A stretch of 64,000 nucleotides of DNA from Thalassospira xiamenensis M-5 = DSM 17429 (GCF_000300235.2 NZ_CP004389.1:124001-188000); one strand, 5' to 3'; positions 1 through 9,721 are shown, numbered from the stretch's first letter. The notes: a model not told the origin generated them from the sequence alone. Program-made: numbers and translations.

Positions 1-2
1 AC

Positions 3-968
3 GCTGACGACGGCGCGAACCCTGATGAGCTATCAACACCTGTAGGCCCCAACCGTGAAATCGTTCTTCAGGTCATAAAAGAGCTGACAGACATGGGTGG
101 AGTTAAGTCCGGATCAAGGGTGAAGCTTGCCGGGCGCTGGTTCCGTCACACCAAAATAACGTCAGAGATCAGTGAATACGTCAAGCTGAGGCAAATACAT
201 GACTATGTGCCTACCCTTGACGATCTGCAGGTAAATCCGGTCTTGCATGGCTTCCTCACAAAAATGGGATTAGAGCCAGGTCTATATTTGTTCTCAGGCC
301 CGATGGGCAGTGGCAAAACAACGTTGGCGTCAGCCGTCTTTGGCAGCTGGCTGGAAACATTTGGTGGTATTGGAACAACAATCGAAGAACCGCCAGAATA
401 TCCTCTTGAAAGAGCTTGGAAGAATGGAGCCGGGCGCTGCATTCAGGTCCCTGTCGAAGATGAAGATTGGGAAACGCCTTTCAAGAACGTCCTCAGAACA
501 TCTTCTCGCTACCTCTTAATCGGTGAGATACGCTCGCCGCTGGCATCAATGCTTGCAATTAAAGCCGCCAGTAAGGGCGCTGCTGTTGTCGCAACAGTTC
601 ATGCGCAGAACGTGGAAGATACTATCACCTCAATGACCGGGTATTGCAGGCAGGATGGCGGACGCCCGAGCGACTTGGCAGCCGTTCTGAAGGGGATTTT
701 TCGTGTCAGTCTTCGTAGCAATGCGGCGGGAGGAAAAAGAACAAACATCAATCCTTTGTTTGGAACCGATAGCTTTTATAGCGCAATGTTCCACAACACT
801 TCCGTCAAGATCACTGCTGAACTCAATAATTTAAGGCAGGCGATCGAAAATGAAAATAACAAGAACATCTCGGAAATTTCCCGCCTCCAGATGAATTTCC
901 TCCAACTATATGCGCAGCAATATGCCGCCAAACATGCAATTGCCCAGCCAGCGAAACATCTCGCCTGA
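3..968 (+). CDS. traJ: DotB/TraJ-like secretion ATPase (5' truncated by window edge)
   Basis: Hexameric PilT/VirB11-superfamily ATPase that would power the I-type (Dot/Icm-like) conjugation apparatus from the cytoplasm. The reading frame is open from base 3, so the true start lies upstream; the ATG at 93 is internal. The Walker A motif GPMGSGKTT is near 297-323, followed by an Asp-box-like IEEPPEY, Walker B LIGEIRSP and the His-box ATVHAQN typical of retraction-type ATPases. It ends 24 bases before the prepilin peptidase. It is shorter and less zinc-motif-like than the PilQ-type ATPase at 6726, so the two are not duplicates. Assignment to DotB/TraJ rather than PilT rests on the nearby coupling-protein and DotM homologues. 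Confidence 0.8.
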   Translation, partial: ADDGANPDELSTPVGPNREIVLQVIKELTDMGGVKSGSRVKLAGRWFRHTKITSEISEYVKLRQIHDYVPTLDDLQVNPVLHGFLTKMGLEPGLYLFSGPMGSGKTTLASAVFGSWLETFGGIGTTIEEPPEYPLERAWKNGAGRCIQVPVEDEDWETPFKNVLRTSSRYLLIGEIRSPLASMLAIKAASKGAAVVATVHAQNVEDTITSMTGYCRQDGGRPSDLAAVLKGIFRVSLRSNAAGGKRTNINPLFGTDSFYSAMFHNTSVKITAELNNLRQAIENENNKNISEISRLQMNFLQLYAQQYAAKHAIAQPAKHLA

Positions 969-992
969 ATTTACCGACAGGAAAACACAGGA

Positions 993-1514
993 ATGAATGA
1001 CACTGTATGGGAAATTAGCGGGTATGTGTGGAGCATAACGTCTTTGGGGTGCTGGCTATACATTGCAATTGTTGACTGGCGAGAGCATCACATTCAACGC
1101 ACACCATCAGCTATCGCAATAAGCCTTGGTGCACTGACAGCCATACTCCCCAGCAGCACAGTTGTTTTGGCATCAATCACAAATCAGCCGGCTGACATGT
1201 TCTTTGGGTTCGTTCTTGGCGGCTTGGCCTATTACCTTGCCCTGGGATTTGGATACGAAATCACCAGTGATCGCATTATTGGTCGCGGGGACCGGGATAT
1301 TCTTTTCGCTGCGGGTGCCACATGCGGCGCATCACACTTGCTTTACGCACTACTCCCCACAATGGCGGTCTATATTGTCATTGTTGGCGCAATCAAAAAA
1401 TCTTCGGCGAGGTCTGGAAATGTTGACGATGCCGCGGGATTGCCACTGGCACCGGGTATTGCCGCGAGCGTCGCAATCGGCTTGATCGCGCCTGAAATAT
1501 TGCCGCACTTCTAA
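993..1514 (+). CDS. pilU: Prepilin peptidase (PilU-like, A24 family)
   Basis: Membrane aspartic protease that would cleave the leader peptides of PilS and PilV (pilin genes at 9761 and 10929). At 173 residues it has only the catalytic membrane domain and lacks the N-terminal cysteine/methylase domain of long PilD enzymes. The two catalytic aspartates are visible: D28 in VDWREH after the first membrane segment, and D100 in the GRGD (GxGD) motif at residues 97-100. About five hydrophobic segments follow the family layout, and the family-typical proline-rich stretch appears as GLPLAPG. An in-frame ATG with AGGAAA upstream supports the start. Confidence 0.85.
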   Translation: MNDTVWEISGYVWSITSLGCWLYIAIVDWREHHIQRTPSAIAISLGALTAILPSSTVVLASITNQPADMFFGFVLGGLAYYLALGFGYEITSDRIIGRGDRDILFAAGATCGASHLLYALLPTMAVYIVIVGAIKKSSARSGNVDDAAGLPLAPGIAASVAIGLIAPEILPHF

Positions 1515-1515
1515 A

Positions 1516-1582
1516 AATACAAAAAACTGAACATCTACAAAAAACTTCCCCAATACAAAAAAGCGATTCTGTATAGTGGAGA
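1516..1582 (+). promoter_or_regulatory. Promoter region with repeated TACAAAAAA
   Basis: Between the prepilin peptidase and the next gene, the A-rich word TACAAAA(AA) occurs three times between 1518 and 1562, followed by a -10-like TGTATAGT near 1570. This suggests a regulated promoter for the downstream pil genes. Similar TACAAAA/TTTTGTA words recur at other promoters in the window (26655-26692, 27318-27365, 33845, 38336-38390). Confidence 0.4.
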
Positions 1583-1607
1583 CTAAGCTGTAAGGACGAG
1601 TGATTTC

Positions 1608-1919
1608 ATGTTGGATAAGACCGGAATGACATCTTCAAGAACCAACACCATGACCAACTCATTTAATCCGCGTCAGTCTGACATGAACGACGAAGGCGCG
1701 GTACTGGCCAGACAACGGAAGAACGGGACCCGCAGTCGGCAAGAACGCCGACCGATCACGCTCTATCTCCGTCCGGGCGACCAGGTGGAAGCCAAAATTA
1801 TTGCCGAATTCAATAATCACGCACATGGGCAAGAATATTTGCGCGAGCTGATCTCCCTTGGTTTCAAAACAAAACATCCGGAAATATTCAAAATACAGTC
1901 CGAGGGGGAGCAAGTTTGA
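1608..1919 (+). CDS. Small basic protein, possible DNA-binding regulator
   Basis: A 103-residue basic protein of unknown family. The N-terminal half is polar and rich in Arg, Asn and Gln. The second half (from about residue 48) reads ITLYLRPGDQVEAKI, followed by a helical stretch ending ELISLGF, a strand-helix-helix arrangement reminiscent of ribbon-helix-helix repressors. AAGGACGAG upstream of the ATG is a plausible ribosome site. The stop codon overlaps the ATG of the next pil gene (TGATG), so the two are translationally coupled. An autoregulator of the pil operon is plausible but not shown. Confidence 0.55.
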   Translation: MLDKTGMTSSRTNTMTNSFNPRQSDMNDEGAVLARQRKNGTRSRQERRPITLYLRPGDQVEAKIIAEFNNHAHGQEYLRELISLGFKTKHPEIFKIQSEGEQV

Positions 1920-2851
1920 TGACATCAAAACGAATTGCCGCCGCATTATTCGCATCGTCAGCGGCATTGATCACAGCCGGATCCTCTCACGCAGCATTCT
2001 TGTGGGAACAGAGTGATCCGGCTCCCAAGAAGGAATTGCCTGCTCCGTCGATCACGGAACTGGGCAGCATTCCCGTCAATGAAAACAATCCGCAAAGCGA
2101 AATGTCCGGCTTGGACGGCAAACCGGTTTCTCTGATTGCGGCACCTAAAGCATCCCTTGATGACGCATTTTACCGGGGTTTTGGCACTGATCTGCCTCTT
2201 TCCATGGCGCTCGCACAGATTCCGCCATCTGGCGTGACCGTTGAACCTGGATACGGGGTTGACGTAAATCAGCAGGTCAGCTGGACAGGCAACAAGCATT
2301 GGAAGGTTGCCCTTGAAGAGGCTGCCGGACCAACCCTTTCCCTCAGCAAGCTATCTGAAAACCTGTATCTACTGGCGCGTCGCCCGGATACGCAGGTTGC
2401 GATGGAAACCATCAAGTCAGAGCCTCTGATAGCGCCAACGGAAGCACCTGTGACGAATGTTCCGGTTGCCGACGCGCCTTTGAAGCCAGAAAATCCATTC
2501 GACGGAGTTGTTTTCAGCGACGAAGTCGAAATTCCAAAGATCGAGGCGTGCCCGGATTGGATTGGCGATCCCGGCCCGCGCAGGACGTGGCAAGCCGAAG
2601 CAGGCCAAACCCTTGAAGAAGTCTTGCGCGATTGGACTGCAATTGGTGCAGCAACACCCTGGACACTGATCTGGAACACCAATCGGATTTATCCAATCAA
2701 AGCCAGCGCCGAATTTGAAGGTTATTTCTGTGAGGCACTTAGCCTGATCACTGCAGCCTTCACAAGCGACAACCACCCGATCCGGGCGAACGGCGCTCAG
2801 CGAAACAAGGTTCTCGTGATTTCAACGCTCGATGACATGGAAGCCAACTGA
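1919..2851 (+). CDS. pilL: PilL-like protein with TcpQ-type C-terminal domain
   Basis: Exported component of the thin pilus assembly machine. It has an N-terminal signal peptide ending near SSHAAF, a central region containing a strand/turn module (VSWTGNKHWKVALEE), a proline-rich linker and a C-terminal domain beginning RRTWQAEAGQTLEEVLRDW. That last segment is the pattern of TcpQ/PilL modules that accompany type IVb secretins. The ATG at 1919 overlaps the preceding stop and follows GAGGGGGAG. The gene ends overlapping the start of the secretin gene by one base. PilL of R64 is a lipoprotein; no lipobox is seen here. Confidence 0.7.
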   Translation: MTSKRIAAALFASSAALITAGSSHAAFLWEQSDPAPKKELPAPSITELGSIPVNENNPQSEMSGLDGKPVSLIAAPKASLDDAFYRGFGTDLPLSMALAQIPPSGVTVEPGYGVDVNQQVSWTGNKHWKVALEEAAGPTLSLSKLSENLYLLARRPDTQVAMETIKSEPLIAPTEAPVTNVPVADAPLKPENPFDGVVFSDEVEIPKIEACPDWIGDPGPRRTWQAEAGQTLEEVLRDWTAIGAATPWTLIWNTNRIYPIKASAEFEGYFCEALSLITAAFTSDNHPIRANGAQRNKVLVISTLDDMEAN

Positions 2852-4482
2852 TGATGCTTAACTGGCTACACCCTTCAAAAGTTCCGGCTCTTTGCTTCGC
2901 GGGCATTCTTGCTTTGGGCGGATGCAGCCTTAATCGCGATGCGACAGATGAAATTTCTTCCTACAGCAAGGAAATCACTCCAATGCTGGAAGAAAGTAAA
3001 GTCGCTGGCCCTGTAAAAAATACCAAGACGCTCAGTTTCAGTGATGAATACTGGCTTGGGGGCGACAGTTTTGTTGCGCGCCGCGGCGATCCCATTCCAT
3101 CCATCAACATCGGTGTTCGCTCACACGATCCGATAACGCTTCACGATCTGGCTGGCATCATCAACGATGAAACGCGAATTGCTACCTATGTTGATACCTC
3201 CGGTCCGGACGGCGAAAGCACCGAAACAACAACGACACCCGATAGCACTTTGTATGCAACCGATACAGGCGCATCAACACTAGGTTTCGGATCGCCCAGC
3301 CAAGAATCGACCATCGGCAGCACCGCGTACCCGGTGAATTATGAGGGACCGCTACAGGGACTTCTTGATTTTGCGACAGCGCGTTGGTCCGTTGATTCCG
3401 AGTATGTCGACGGAAGAATTCGCTTCTACAAATTTGCCACCCGAACATTCCAGTTTGAAGTGCTCCCAAGCGAGTCCAGCATGAGCACTGACATGGGGAT
3501 GGATACCGGTTCCGAGAGCGATTCAGACACCGGGGGATCTTCTTCCGCCATCTCTCAGAAGGTCAGTTCGAAATTCACTATGGACGGATGGGCCGGCATT
3601 GAAGAGGGGTTGCGCTCTATCGTACCTGAAGGATCGCGCTACTCCATGAACTCTTACACAGGCACGATCACCGTTACTGCACCGAACTGGGCGATGCGTC
3701 GCGTCGAAGAATTCATCAATGCCCAAAACAAGATTATGCGACGCATGGTCGGCATCACGGTAAAGATCATGACGGTTACTCTCGATCGGTCGAATGATTA
3801 CGGGCTGAACATGGAGGCCGTGTTTGCAAACTCTAAATCGCTCGGTCTCAATCTTGTGTCCCCAACTGCTGGCGCATTCGAAAACGCAGGATCACTGACA
3901 GCAAATGTCTTGTCAGGCGGGATGTCAGGGTCTGAGGCACTGGTCCGCGCTCTCTCCACTCAGGGGCATGTTGCAATGGTCGATGAGGCCAGCGTGACCG
4001 TCATCAACAATACCGTCGGACCGATCAATATGCTTCGGCAGACCGGCTATCTCAAAAGCTCTGGTACAACGACATCCGGTGACTCCACGACAACTTCGCT
4101 TGAGCAGGGGACAACCACAACCGGTCTTTCTATCGCGCTTTTGCCTCGTGTGTTTGAAGACGGTCGAGTTCTGCTCAACGCTTCCATCCAGATCGCGGCA
4201 CTTCGAAATCTCGACACGGTCAGTTCTGGCGATGCAGAAATCCAGACACCGGATATCGATATTCGAGGCTTCCAGCAAATTGCATCGGTTAATTCCGGAC
4301 AAACAATGGTTTTGACGGGGCTTGGCCGGTACACCGTTCGCCGAGATCAATCCGGGGTTGGATCACCAGAATTTGTGTTGCTGGGAGGGGCTGATCAGGC
4401 TGCGCGGAACCGAACCCAGATCATTATCACTATCACACCTCATGTCCTGTCTCATGGAAACGTGAAAACAGCATTGAACTGA
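2851..4482 (+). CDS. pilN: PilN outer-membrane secretin lipoprotein
   Basis: Lipoprotein secretin forming the outer-membrane pore through which the type IVb pilus exits. The leader ends in the lipobox LGGC with lipidated Cys25. N0/N1-like domains fill the first half, then a Ser/Asp/Gly-rich linker (about residues 210-232), a second N domain and a C-terminal secretin beta-barrel domain with the usual GQTMVLTGLG signature. Length of 543 residues matches the PilN/BfpB class. It is one base overlapped with pilL and is followed by a hairpin before pilO, which may lower downstream expression or stabilise this mRNA. Confidence 0.88.
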   Translation: MMLNWLHPSKVPALCFAGILALGGCSLNRDATDEISSYSKEITPMLEESKVAGPVKNTKTLSFSDEYWLGGDSFVARRGDPIPSINIGVRSHDPITLHDLAGIINDETRIATYVDTSGPDGESTETTTTPDSTLYATDTGASTLGFGSPSQESTIGSTAYPVNYEGPLQGLLDFATARWSVDSEYVDGRIRFYKFATRTFQFEVLPSESSMSTDMGMDTGSESDSDTGGSSSAISQKVSSKFTMDGWAGIEEGLRSIVPEGSRYSMNSYTGTITVTAPNWAMRRVEEFINAQNKIMRRMVGITVKIMTVTLDRSNDYGLNMEAVFANSKSLGLNLVSPTAGAFENAGSLTANVLSGGMSGSEALVRALSTQGHVAMVDEASVTVINNTVGPINMLRQTGYLKSSGTTTSGDSTTTSLEQGTTTTGLSIALLPRVFEDGRVLLNASIQIAALRNLDTVSSGDAEIQTPDIDIRGFQQIASVNSGQTMVLTGLGRYTVRRDQSGVGSPEFVLLGGADQAARNRTQIIITITPHVLSHGNVKTALN

Positions 4483-4489
4483 TCTAGGC

Positions 4490-4518
4490 GGCCACAAGTC
4501 TGTGATTGGCTTGTGGCC
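4490..4518 (+). other. Intra-operon hairpin between pilN and pilO
   Basis: A perfect 9-bp stem, GGCCACAAG paired with CTTGTGGCC, with an 11-base loop, starts 8 bases after the pilN stop. No T-run follows, so it is more likely an mRNA processing or stability element than a full terminator. Confidence 0.6.
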
Positions 4519-4537
4519 CTTACCCCGGGGTGGAAAC

Positions 4538-5974
4538 ATGCATAACGATCTGGAAGATGGCATGGCGACAAGATACACATCAGATCAGGACGACCCACTC
4601 ACTGCTGATGCGCGCGAGAGAATAGGCGTCATTGACGAAAGTGAAACTCCTTCGTCAGGCGCCACACTGGAACTTGCAGGGCTAAATTGGGCTATTGGAC
4701 TTGAATGGCAGGTATCTGACAACCAGAAATCATCTTTGCGAGAAGCCCGGTCCGAAGCAAGAATTCTGGCGACTGATCCGAAATTTAATTACGACGCAGA
4801 TCTTATTTGCGTGGCGAGCACATCCAAGGGCATTCGCCAATTCGGATTTGGCAATACTGAGCGAGGACATACATCGGGGCAGGCGGCGCTCGCTCCCATT
4901 ATTGCCTTTCGTCTTGATCAGGATGGCGGCAACGTTATCGCAGTCATCAAAATTGATCAAAACTCAAACAATCCTCGCTGGTGGATCGTCGCTGTTGTTA
5001 ACGGCGGCATTTATGCCGACACATTGGCTGCAGACGAAGCTGAAGCACACAAAGTATGCCAAGGCCTTGCCAATGATGCGATCATGTTATGGAAGGACAT
5101 CCATGCGCCTCTGCATTGGGGATTTGGTCAGCATGCCGAGTGGACGGTTGAAAGCATTGCTTACCTGCCAGAGAACTCGCTCGACGTCCCTGTCACGTTG
5201 CAACCGGTATACGGCGTAGCTTGGTATTTAAGTCACTATCTCGGTGCAAACGGCGGGAGGTTCGACAAGAAACAGATTGGCATGGCCTGTGCCGCTTTCC
5301 TCCTATTGGGCGGAATGTATGGGTATTCCTGGTATCAGGATTATCTTGAAGAACAGCGTTTTGAAGAACTGCGGCGGGCGGCAGAACTGCGGGCCCAGGG
5401 AAAGGCGACGCCCTTGGCACCTGTGCGCGATCCAGTATGGGCTAAGAAGCCGCTTCCTTCAGAAGTAATAGCTAACTGCATGTCTGGGGTTAGCGCAATG
5501 TGGCAAAAAGCACCGGGATGGGATCAGAAAAAAATAATCTGCGGCGAAGCGACCGTCACAGCAGAATTCGCAAAGGAAACGGGAAGCATCAGCGGACTGG
5601 TTGAGGTCGCGAATACACGGGACTGGCCCGCACCCAGCTTCGATGATGCGGGCTCCAATGCGAGCATCACCATTGCATTGCCCCAACTGAAAGAACGAGG
5701 GCCGGAAGCTTTGCTGCCACCTGAATTCGTTAAGCCGGTCGTCGCTGATTTCTTCCAAAGAAGCGGGCATACAATAACAGCATCGGAGCAACCGGGCTTT
5801 TTTGAATTGACGTGGCAAACCGTCACTCTTCCTGCCGACTGGGCCTCCGCGCTGGACGTTCTGCCTGGCACAACCATCAACCGTATTGAATTCGACCCCA
5901 TGAGCAATGTGTGGGGCTTCAATGCATTCGTCTACGCCTGGCAACCGCCTCCGCCACCTCCAGAAACGTCATGA
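4538..5974 (+). CDS. pilO: PilO-like pilus assembly protein
   Basis: Inner-membrane bitopic protein of the thin pilus basal body. A soluble N-terminal domain of about 250 residues precedes one membrane segment (GMACAAFLLLGGMYGY), then a coiled stretch rich in Glu/Arg and a periplasmic C-terminal domain. This order matches the PilO family of IncI plasmids. The start chosen is the ATG at 4538, which has GGGGTGGAAAC directly upstream. A GTG at 4502 in the same frame lies inside the preceding hairpin and is unlikely. The C-terminus ends in a short proline run. Confidence 0.78.
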   Translation: MHNDLEDGMATRYTSDQDDPLTADARERIGVIDESETPSSGATLELAGLNWAIGLEWQVSDNQKSSLREARSEARILATDPKFNYDADLICVASTSKGIRQFGFGNTERGHTSGQAALAPIIAFRLDQDGGNVIAVIKIDQNSNNPRWWIVAVVNGGIYADTLAADEAEAHKVCQGLANDAIMLWKDIHAPLHWGFGQHAEWTVESIAYLPENSLDVPVTLQPVYGVAWYLSHYLGANGGRFDKKQIGMACAAFLLLGGMYGYSWYQDYLEEQRFEELRRAAELRAQGKATPLAPVRDPVWAKKPLPSEVIANCMSGVSAMWQKAPGWDQKKIICGEATVTAEFAKETGSISGLVEVANTRDWPAPSFDDAGSNASITIALPQLKERGPEALLPPEFVKPVVADFFQRSGHTITASEQPGFFELTWQTVTLPADWASALDVLPGTTINRIEFDPMSNVWGFNAFVYAWQPPPPPPETS

Positions 5975-6002
5975 CCCCGGACAATCTGAGGTGAGCCATA
6001 AA

Positions 6003-6701
6003 ATGCAGCAGGAACCCGACATGTTTACCACAAAGCCAAAAAAATCGATCTCCGTTTTTGCTTTTTCCGTCCTGACAATCTTATCAGGTAGTGCCTTCGC
6101 TCAGGGTGCCGGCAGCGAGGCCGTGTCCACTCAGAACAATAGACTGAACTCCGAAAAAGCGGCCACAACGTTCACTGAGGCAATGGACATTGCAGGAAAG
6201 ATGCAACTGACCGGGGCGGCAGCAGAGTTGAACGAATTGAGCCGAAAACTTCACAAAACCGAGCTGGAGGTGCGCCTTCTAGAACTGGAGAAGGACCGAT
6301 TGGAAGCGCAGCAGGGTAAACAGATGGCAATGCAAAACCTGCAGGCGAGCATGATGACGCCTATCAGCCCTCAGGGGACAACAGATGTCGTTAACGCCCT
6401 TCCTTCTCTTCCCGCCAACAAGGGAAATCCTGCCGGTGACGAGACGCAATCCGACAATACCGATCCCGAAAAGAAGGAAGACGCTTTCGAACACTCGCCA
6501 CTGCCGATGGTACGCCTGATCAGTGGCACTGAGGATAAGTATCGGGCCATCATCTCCAAATCGAACGGATCACCTGCAACGGTTCACGTCGGCGACAAAA
6601 TCGGCACCTGGACAGTAAGCCGTATTGATACATCCGGTGTCGAAGTAGTTGGCGGCGACAAGAAAAAGACAGTCGAGCACCTCTCTTTTACGGCCGACTA
6701 A
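6003..6701 (+). CDS. pilP: PilP-like pilus assembly protein
   Basis: Exported protein thought to link the inner-membrane PilO complex with the secretin. The signal peptide ends around SGSAFAQG; a predicted coiled coil (LHKTELEVRLLELEKDRL) follows; the C-terminal small beta domain contains TVHVGDKIGTWTV, the GspC/PilP-like homology region pattern. The ATG at 6003 has GAGGTGAGCC upstream; another ATG at 6021 would give a shorter leader. The frame stays open upstream into pilO but that part overlaps pilO and has no good start. Confidence 0.75.
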   Translation: MQQEPDMFTTKPKKSISVFAFSVLTILSGSAFAQGAGSEAVSTQNNRLNSEKAATTFTEAMDIAGKMQLTGAAAELNELSRKLHKTELEVRLLELEKDRLEAQQGKQMAMQNLQASMMTPISPQGTTDVVNALPSLPANKGNPAGDETQSDNTDPEKKEDAFEHSPLPMVRLISGTEDKYRAIISKSNGSPATVHVGDKIGTWTVSRIDTSGVEVVGGDKKKTVEHLSFTAD

Positions 6702-6725
6702 TTGCACCCACAGGTGACCTCTATC

Positions 6726-8489
6726 ATGAACCAACCAAATGTAAGTCTCGAACGGATGCAGCCTAGCCAAACTGTTGTATCACTCACAACAAATACTGCC
6801 CGACAGCAAACCCGTCATGAGAATAGCGGAACAGCTATCTCTAAAGCCGATCAGGATATGCTTGACGGACTTTTGCAGGGCGCTACCAGCATCCTTTCTG
6901 ATGATCCTGACATTTGCAAAGTGCCGGATGTTCTGCAGGAAGGGCTTTTGCTGCTCGATAATGGCTGCTTGCTCGTAACTGAGAACGTTCAGGGTACGGC
7001 AGAGTTACCGAGCTTTATCAAGCTCATCGAGCGCAGTTCGTCAATTTCGGTCACCAAGAAACAGTATATCCCCAGCACCGGCATCCACTATATACGCCAA
7101 AAGCTGGGTACGTTCGAAGATGATGAGACTGCCGCATCCGCCGTTGAAACGGTTGAAGCCGAGAAGCTTTTTTACGAACTGATCAAGGTGACGGCCGATC
7201 ACGGTGCGTCGGATATTCACTATTCCGTCTATGGCCGGAAGGTTTCTGTTGAGGTTCGAAATAATGGCCGAAAAAGACCGGTGGTTGTCAAAGCCCTGAA
7301 AGCTGAGCGCGCGAAACAATTCATGGCCGCTGTTTACGGTATGTCCGACAGCAAAGGGGAGTTCAACCCGCGCCGCCATCAGGAAGGCAACGTTCGAATT
7401 GAAAAGATCAAAGACCCTCAACTAAGGGAAGCTCTCAAGGGCTACGTGTCAGCTCGATTGAACTTTCTACCCGTGATCGGCAATGGCATCCATATGGTGA
7501 TCCGGCTGAATGGCAAGCACAAGCGCATCAACTCATTTACCGAAATCGGCTTTTCCGAACGACAGGCCACTCAGCTGGATCGCATCACGACGAACCCGGG
7601 CGGGTATGTCGTCATAGGTGGACCTGTAAACAGCGGTAAATCTCGTACTCTGGCCGCGCTGGTACAGCGGCGCGGGGATCGCAACATCAACGAAAATGGT
7701 GCGCGCGAAACAAGCCAGCTATCCCTTGAAGATCCTCCCGAATTATTTGTGGACGGTTTGCTTCCCCTGGACGTGATGGCTGAAGAGGACGGTGAGGACG
7801 CCTCAGACAAGAAACTGCATGAAACAATGCGCGGTCTGAATCGGTCCGACTATGACGACGCCATCCTTGGTGAGGTGCGAGATGGCGTTATGGCCCAACG
7901 CGTTCTTGAAATCGCCATGTCAGGCAGATTTGTGGCATCCACTGTCCATGCCACAAACGGGATCATGGTATTTAGCCGGCTTGAGCAATTGTTACAGCGA
8001 TATCGTGGTCTGGGAGCCTCATTCGAAGATCTATATGAGCAGGCAAACATCGCCGCGGTAATGAGTCAACGCCTGCTGCCCAGAGTTTGCCCACATTGCG
8101 CAAGAACACTTAACCAGATTGAAAATGATGAACTGCGCCTGAACATCACCAGTCGCTTGCTGCGTGTAATCACATTTGATCCGAACGTCAAACTCCTCTT
8201 CCGCGGCCCCGGTTGCAAACATTGTGACGAAGGATATTCCGGGCGAGAGCTTGTTGCGGAAATAATTCGCCCAGATCAGAAATTTCTTGAGCTTCTGAAG
8301 AAAAAACAGACACACGAAGCCCGGGAATACTGGATGAACTCCCTCAACGGCGAGCCAATGATCCTCCAGGCGTACCAGAAAATGACAGACGGATTGATCG
8401 ATCCGACAGATGTGGAGCGCACATTTGGATACTTCGATGAAATCTCGAACCCACGCCCCGCTCACAACGACACTGGTGATGGACTGTGA
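6726..8489 (+). CDS. pilQ: PilQ-type assembly ATPase
   Basis: Cytoplasmic GspE/PilB-superfamily ATPase driving pilus extension. Visible motifs: Walker A GGPVNSGKSRT near 7617-7649, Asp-box LEDPPE, Walker B AILGEVRDG, His-box ASTVHATN, and a tetracysteine zinc site made of CPHC (near 8089) and CKHC (near 8215). The zinc site is characteristic of assembly rather than retraction ATPases. The ATG at 6726 follows AGGTG; the in-frame TTG at 6702 is less likely. The stop overlaps the GTG start of pilR by four bases. Confidence 0.88.
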   Translation: MNQPNVSLERMQPSQTVVSLTTNTARQQTRHENSGTAISKADQDMLDGLLQGATSILSDDPDICKVPDVLQEGLLLLDNGCLLVTENVQGTAELPSFIKLIERSSSISVTKKQYIPSTGIHYIRQKLGTFEDDETAASAVETVEAEKLFYELIKVTADHGASDIHYSVYGRKVSVEVRNNGRKRPVVVKALKAERAKQFMAAVYGMSDSKGEFNPRRHQEGNVRIEKIKDPQLREALKGYVSARLNFLPVIGNGIHMVIRLNGKHKRINSFTEIGFSERQATQLDRITTNPGGYVVIGGPVNSGKSRTLAALVQRRGDRNINENGARETSQLSLEDPPELFVDGLLPLDVMAEEDGEDASDKKLHETMRGLNRSDYDDAILGEVRDGVMAQRVLEIAMSGRFVASTVHATNGIMVFSRLEQLLQRYRGLGASFEDLYEQANIAAVMSQRLLPRVCPHCARTLNQIENDELRLNITSRLLRVITFDPNVKLLFRGPGCKHCDEGYSGRELVAEIIRPDQKFLELLKKKQTHEAREYWMNSLNGEPMILQAYQKMTDGLIDPTDVERTFGYFDEISNPRPAHNDTGDGL

Positions 8490-9676
8490 CGATTAAATCC
8501 AACAGGTCGGGTCGGCGCCTCCCTCAAGGTAGACGCACCAAACATCAGACCACCTCACATTTTTTGGCGAAGATCAGAAAAAAGATACTCGTGAGCAGAA
8601 TTGGCTCGAAAGGGCGGCGAAATTTTTATCGCAAGCTTTCTTTTCGGATGAAGCAGGGCCTGAAAAGCCACGAGGCCGTGCATTCCCTGCTTAAAGATCG
8701 ACTGGCATCGACAGCATCGACACATGAAGCGCGAATAAAAGATATTGCGAAGCGGCGGAAATCACCGATCGCTATCATGCTTCAAGAGGTCGAGATTAAA
8801 CTGCTCAATACCGCAAATATTGGTATCGCTCTTGAAGGATGGGTCCCTGAATCTGATCTGCTTATCCTGAGAGCTGGCGACCAGGCAAAAACATTGCCTG
8901 ACACCCTCACTGAGCTCAATAAAATCAATCTCAATCTCAGATCCGTTGAGAAGAAGGCGAAAATGGCGGCCCTGCAACCAATTGGCCTGTTTGTAATTGG
9001 CGTATTGGCCCTCATTGCGATGTCAGCCCAAATTGGACCGATGATCATCGATATTAGCGGTGATAAGGGCCTTACACTTGCGCAATCAACCATGCTTTCA
9101 GTCTCGAACTTCTCTCAAACCTGGTATATGGAAATCATCATTCTAGCCATCTGTGTCATCTCCCTTGCCACAGGCACGTTACATCGCCATTGGGGACGGT
9201 TTGAACACATTCGGGTCAGATTGGACCGTATCCCGCCATGGTCACTATATCGCAAGATCATCGGCATCAGGTTTATTGCCACTCTGACCCTGATGCTGAA
9301 AAACCGAATGATGCAGCATGCCATGCAGGAAATCCGTGATCACAGCAAGAATGCCTGGCTCAATTACCGACTGGATAAAGCTATCCCATATGTCCGAGAT
9401 GGCAAAAACCTTGGCCAAGCGCTTCGACTAAGCAGTATGGAATTTCCGGACCGGGAGATCGTTGACGAGCTTGTGACCCTATCTGATGGCGATAAACCTG
9501 AAGAGGTAGTTGAGGTGATCTACAATGAGTGGATGGAAAACCTTAGCGAAGAAATCGACGCCCAGGCGACTATTATTACGCGGGCTTCCGGCCTCATTCT
9601 GTTTGTCGTTGCCGTTCTGATCATGCTGGCCATGAAAGACACCTTCTCAGGCATCACTGACGGACTACCGATGTAA
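8486..9676 (+). CDS. pilR: PilR-like inner-membrane pilus platform protein
   Basis: GspF/PilC-superfamily polytopic protein that anchors the PilQ ATPase. Two cytoplasmic GspF-type domains are separated by membrane segments near GLFVIGVLALIAMSA and MEIIILAICVISLATG, with a last one at the C-terminus (GLILFVVAVLIMLAM). The first domain contains FYRKLSFRMKQGLKSHEAV, the usual start of the family. Translation probably begins at the GTG at 8486, overlapping the pilQ stop. The 50-residue basic N-terminal extension is longer than in R64 PilR. Confidence 0.82.
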   Translation: MTIKSNRSGRRLPQGRRTKHQTTSHFLAKIRKKILVSRIGSKGRRNFYRKLSFRMKQGLKSHEAVHSLLKDRLASTASTHEARIKDIAKRRKSPIAIMLQEVEIKLLNTANIGIALEGWVPESDLLILRAGDQAKTLPDTLTELNKINLNLRSVEKKAKMAALQPIGLFVIGVLALIAMSAQIGPMIIDISGDKGLTLAQSTMLSVSNFSQTWYMEIIILAICVISLATGTLHRHWGRFEHIRVRLDRIPPWSLYRKIIGIRFIATLTLMLKNRMMQHAMQEIRDHSKNAWLNYRLDKAIPYVRDGKNLGQALRLSSMEFPDREIVDELVTLSDGDKPEEVVEVIYNEWMENLSEEIDAQATIITRASGLILFVVAVLIMLAMKDTFSGITDGLPM

Positions 9677-9715
9677 GAAACTCATATTTCTGCCCACGGA
9701 AAAATCTCAGTTCTT

Positions 9716-9721
9716 TATAAT
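9716..9721 (+). promoter_or_regulatory. -10 hexamer TATAAT before pilS
   Basis: A perfect TATAAT lies 40 bases upstream of the prepilin start, in the 84-base gap after pilR. No convincing -35 box is present at the usual distance. A separate promoter for the major pilin would fit its need for high expression. Confidence 0.4.

Noticed and set aside
4490..4518. Rho-independent terminator between pilN and pilO
   Set aside because: The stem is perfect but no T-run follows on either strand, and the pil genes continue.
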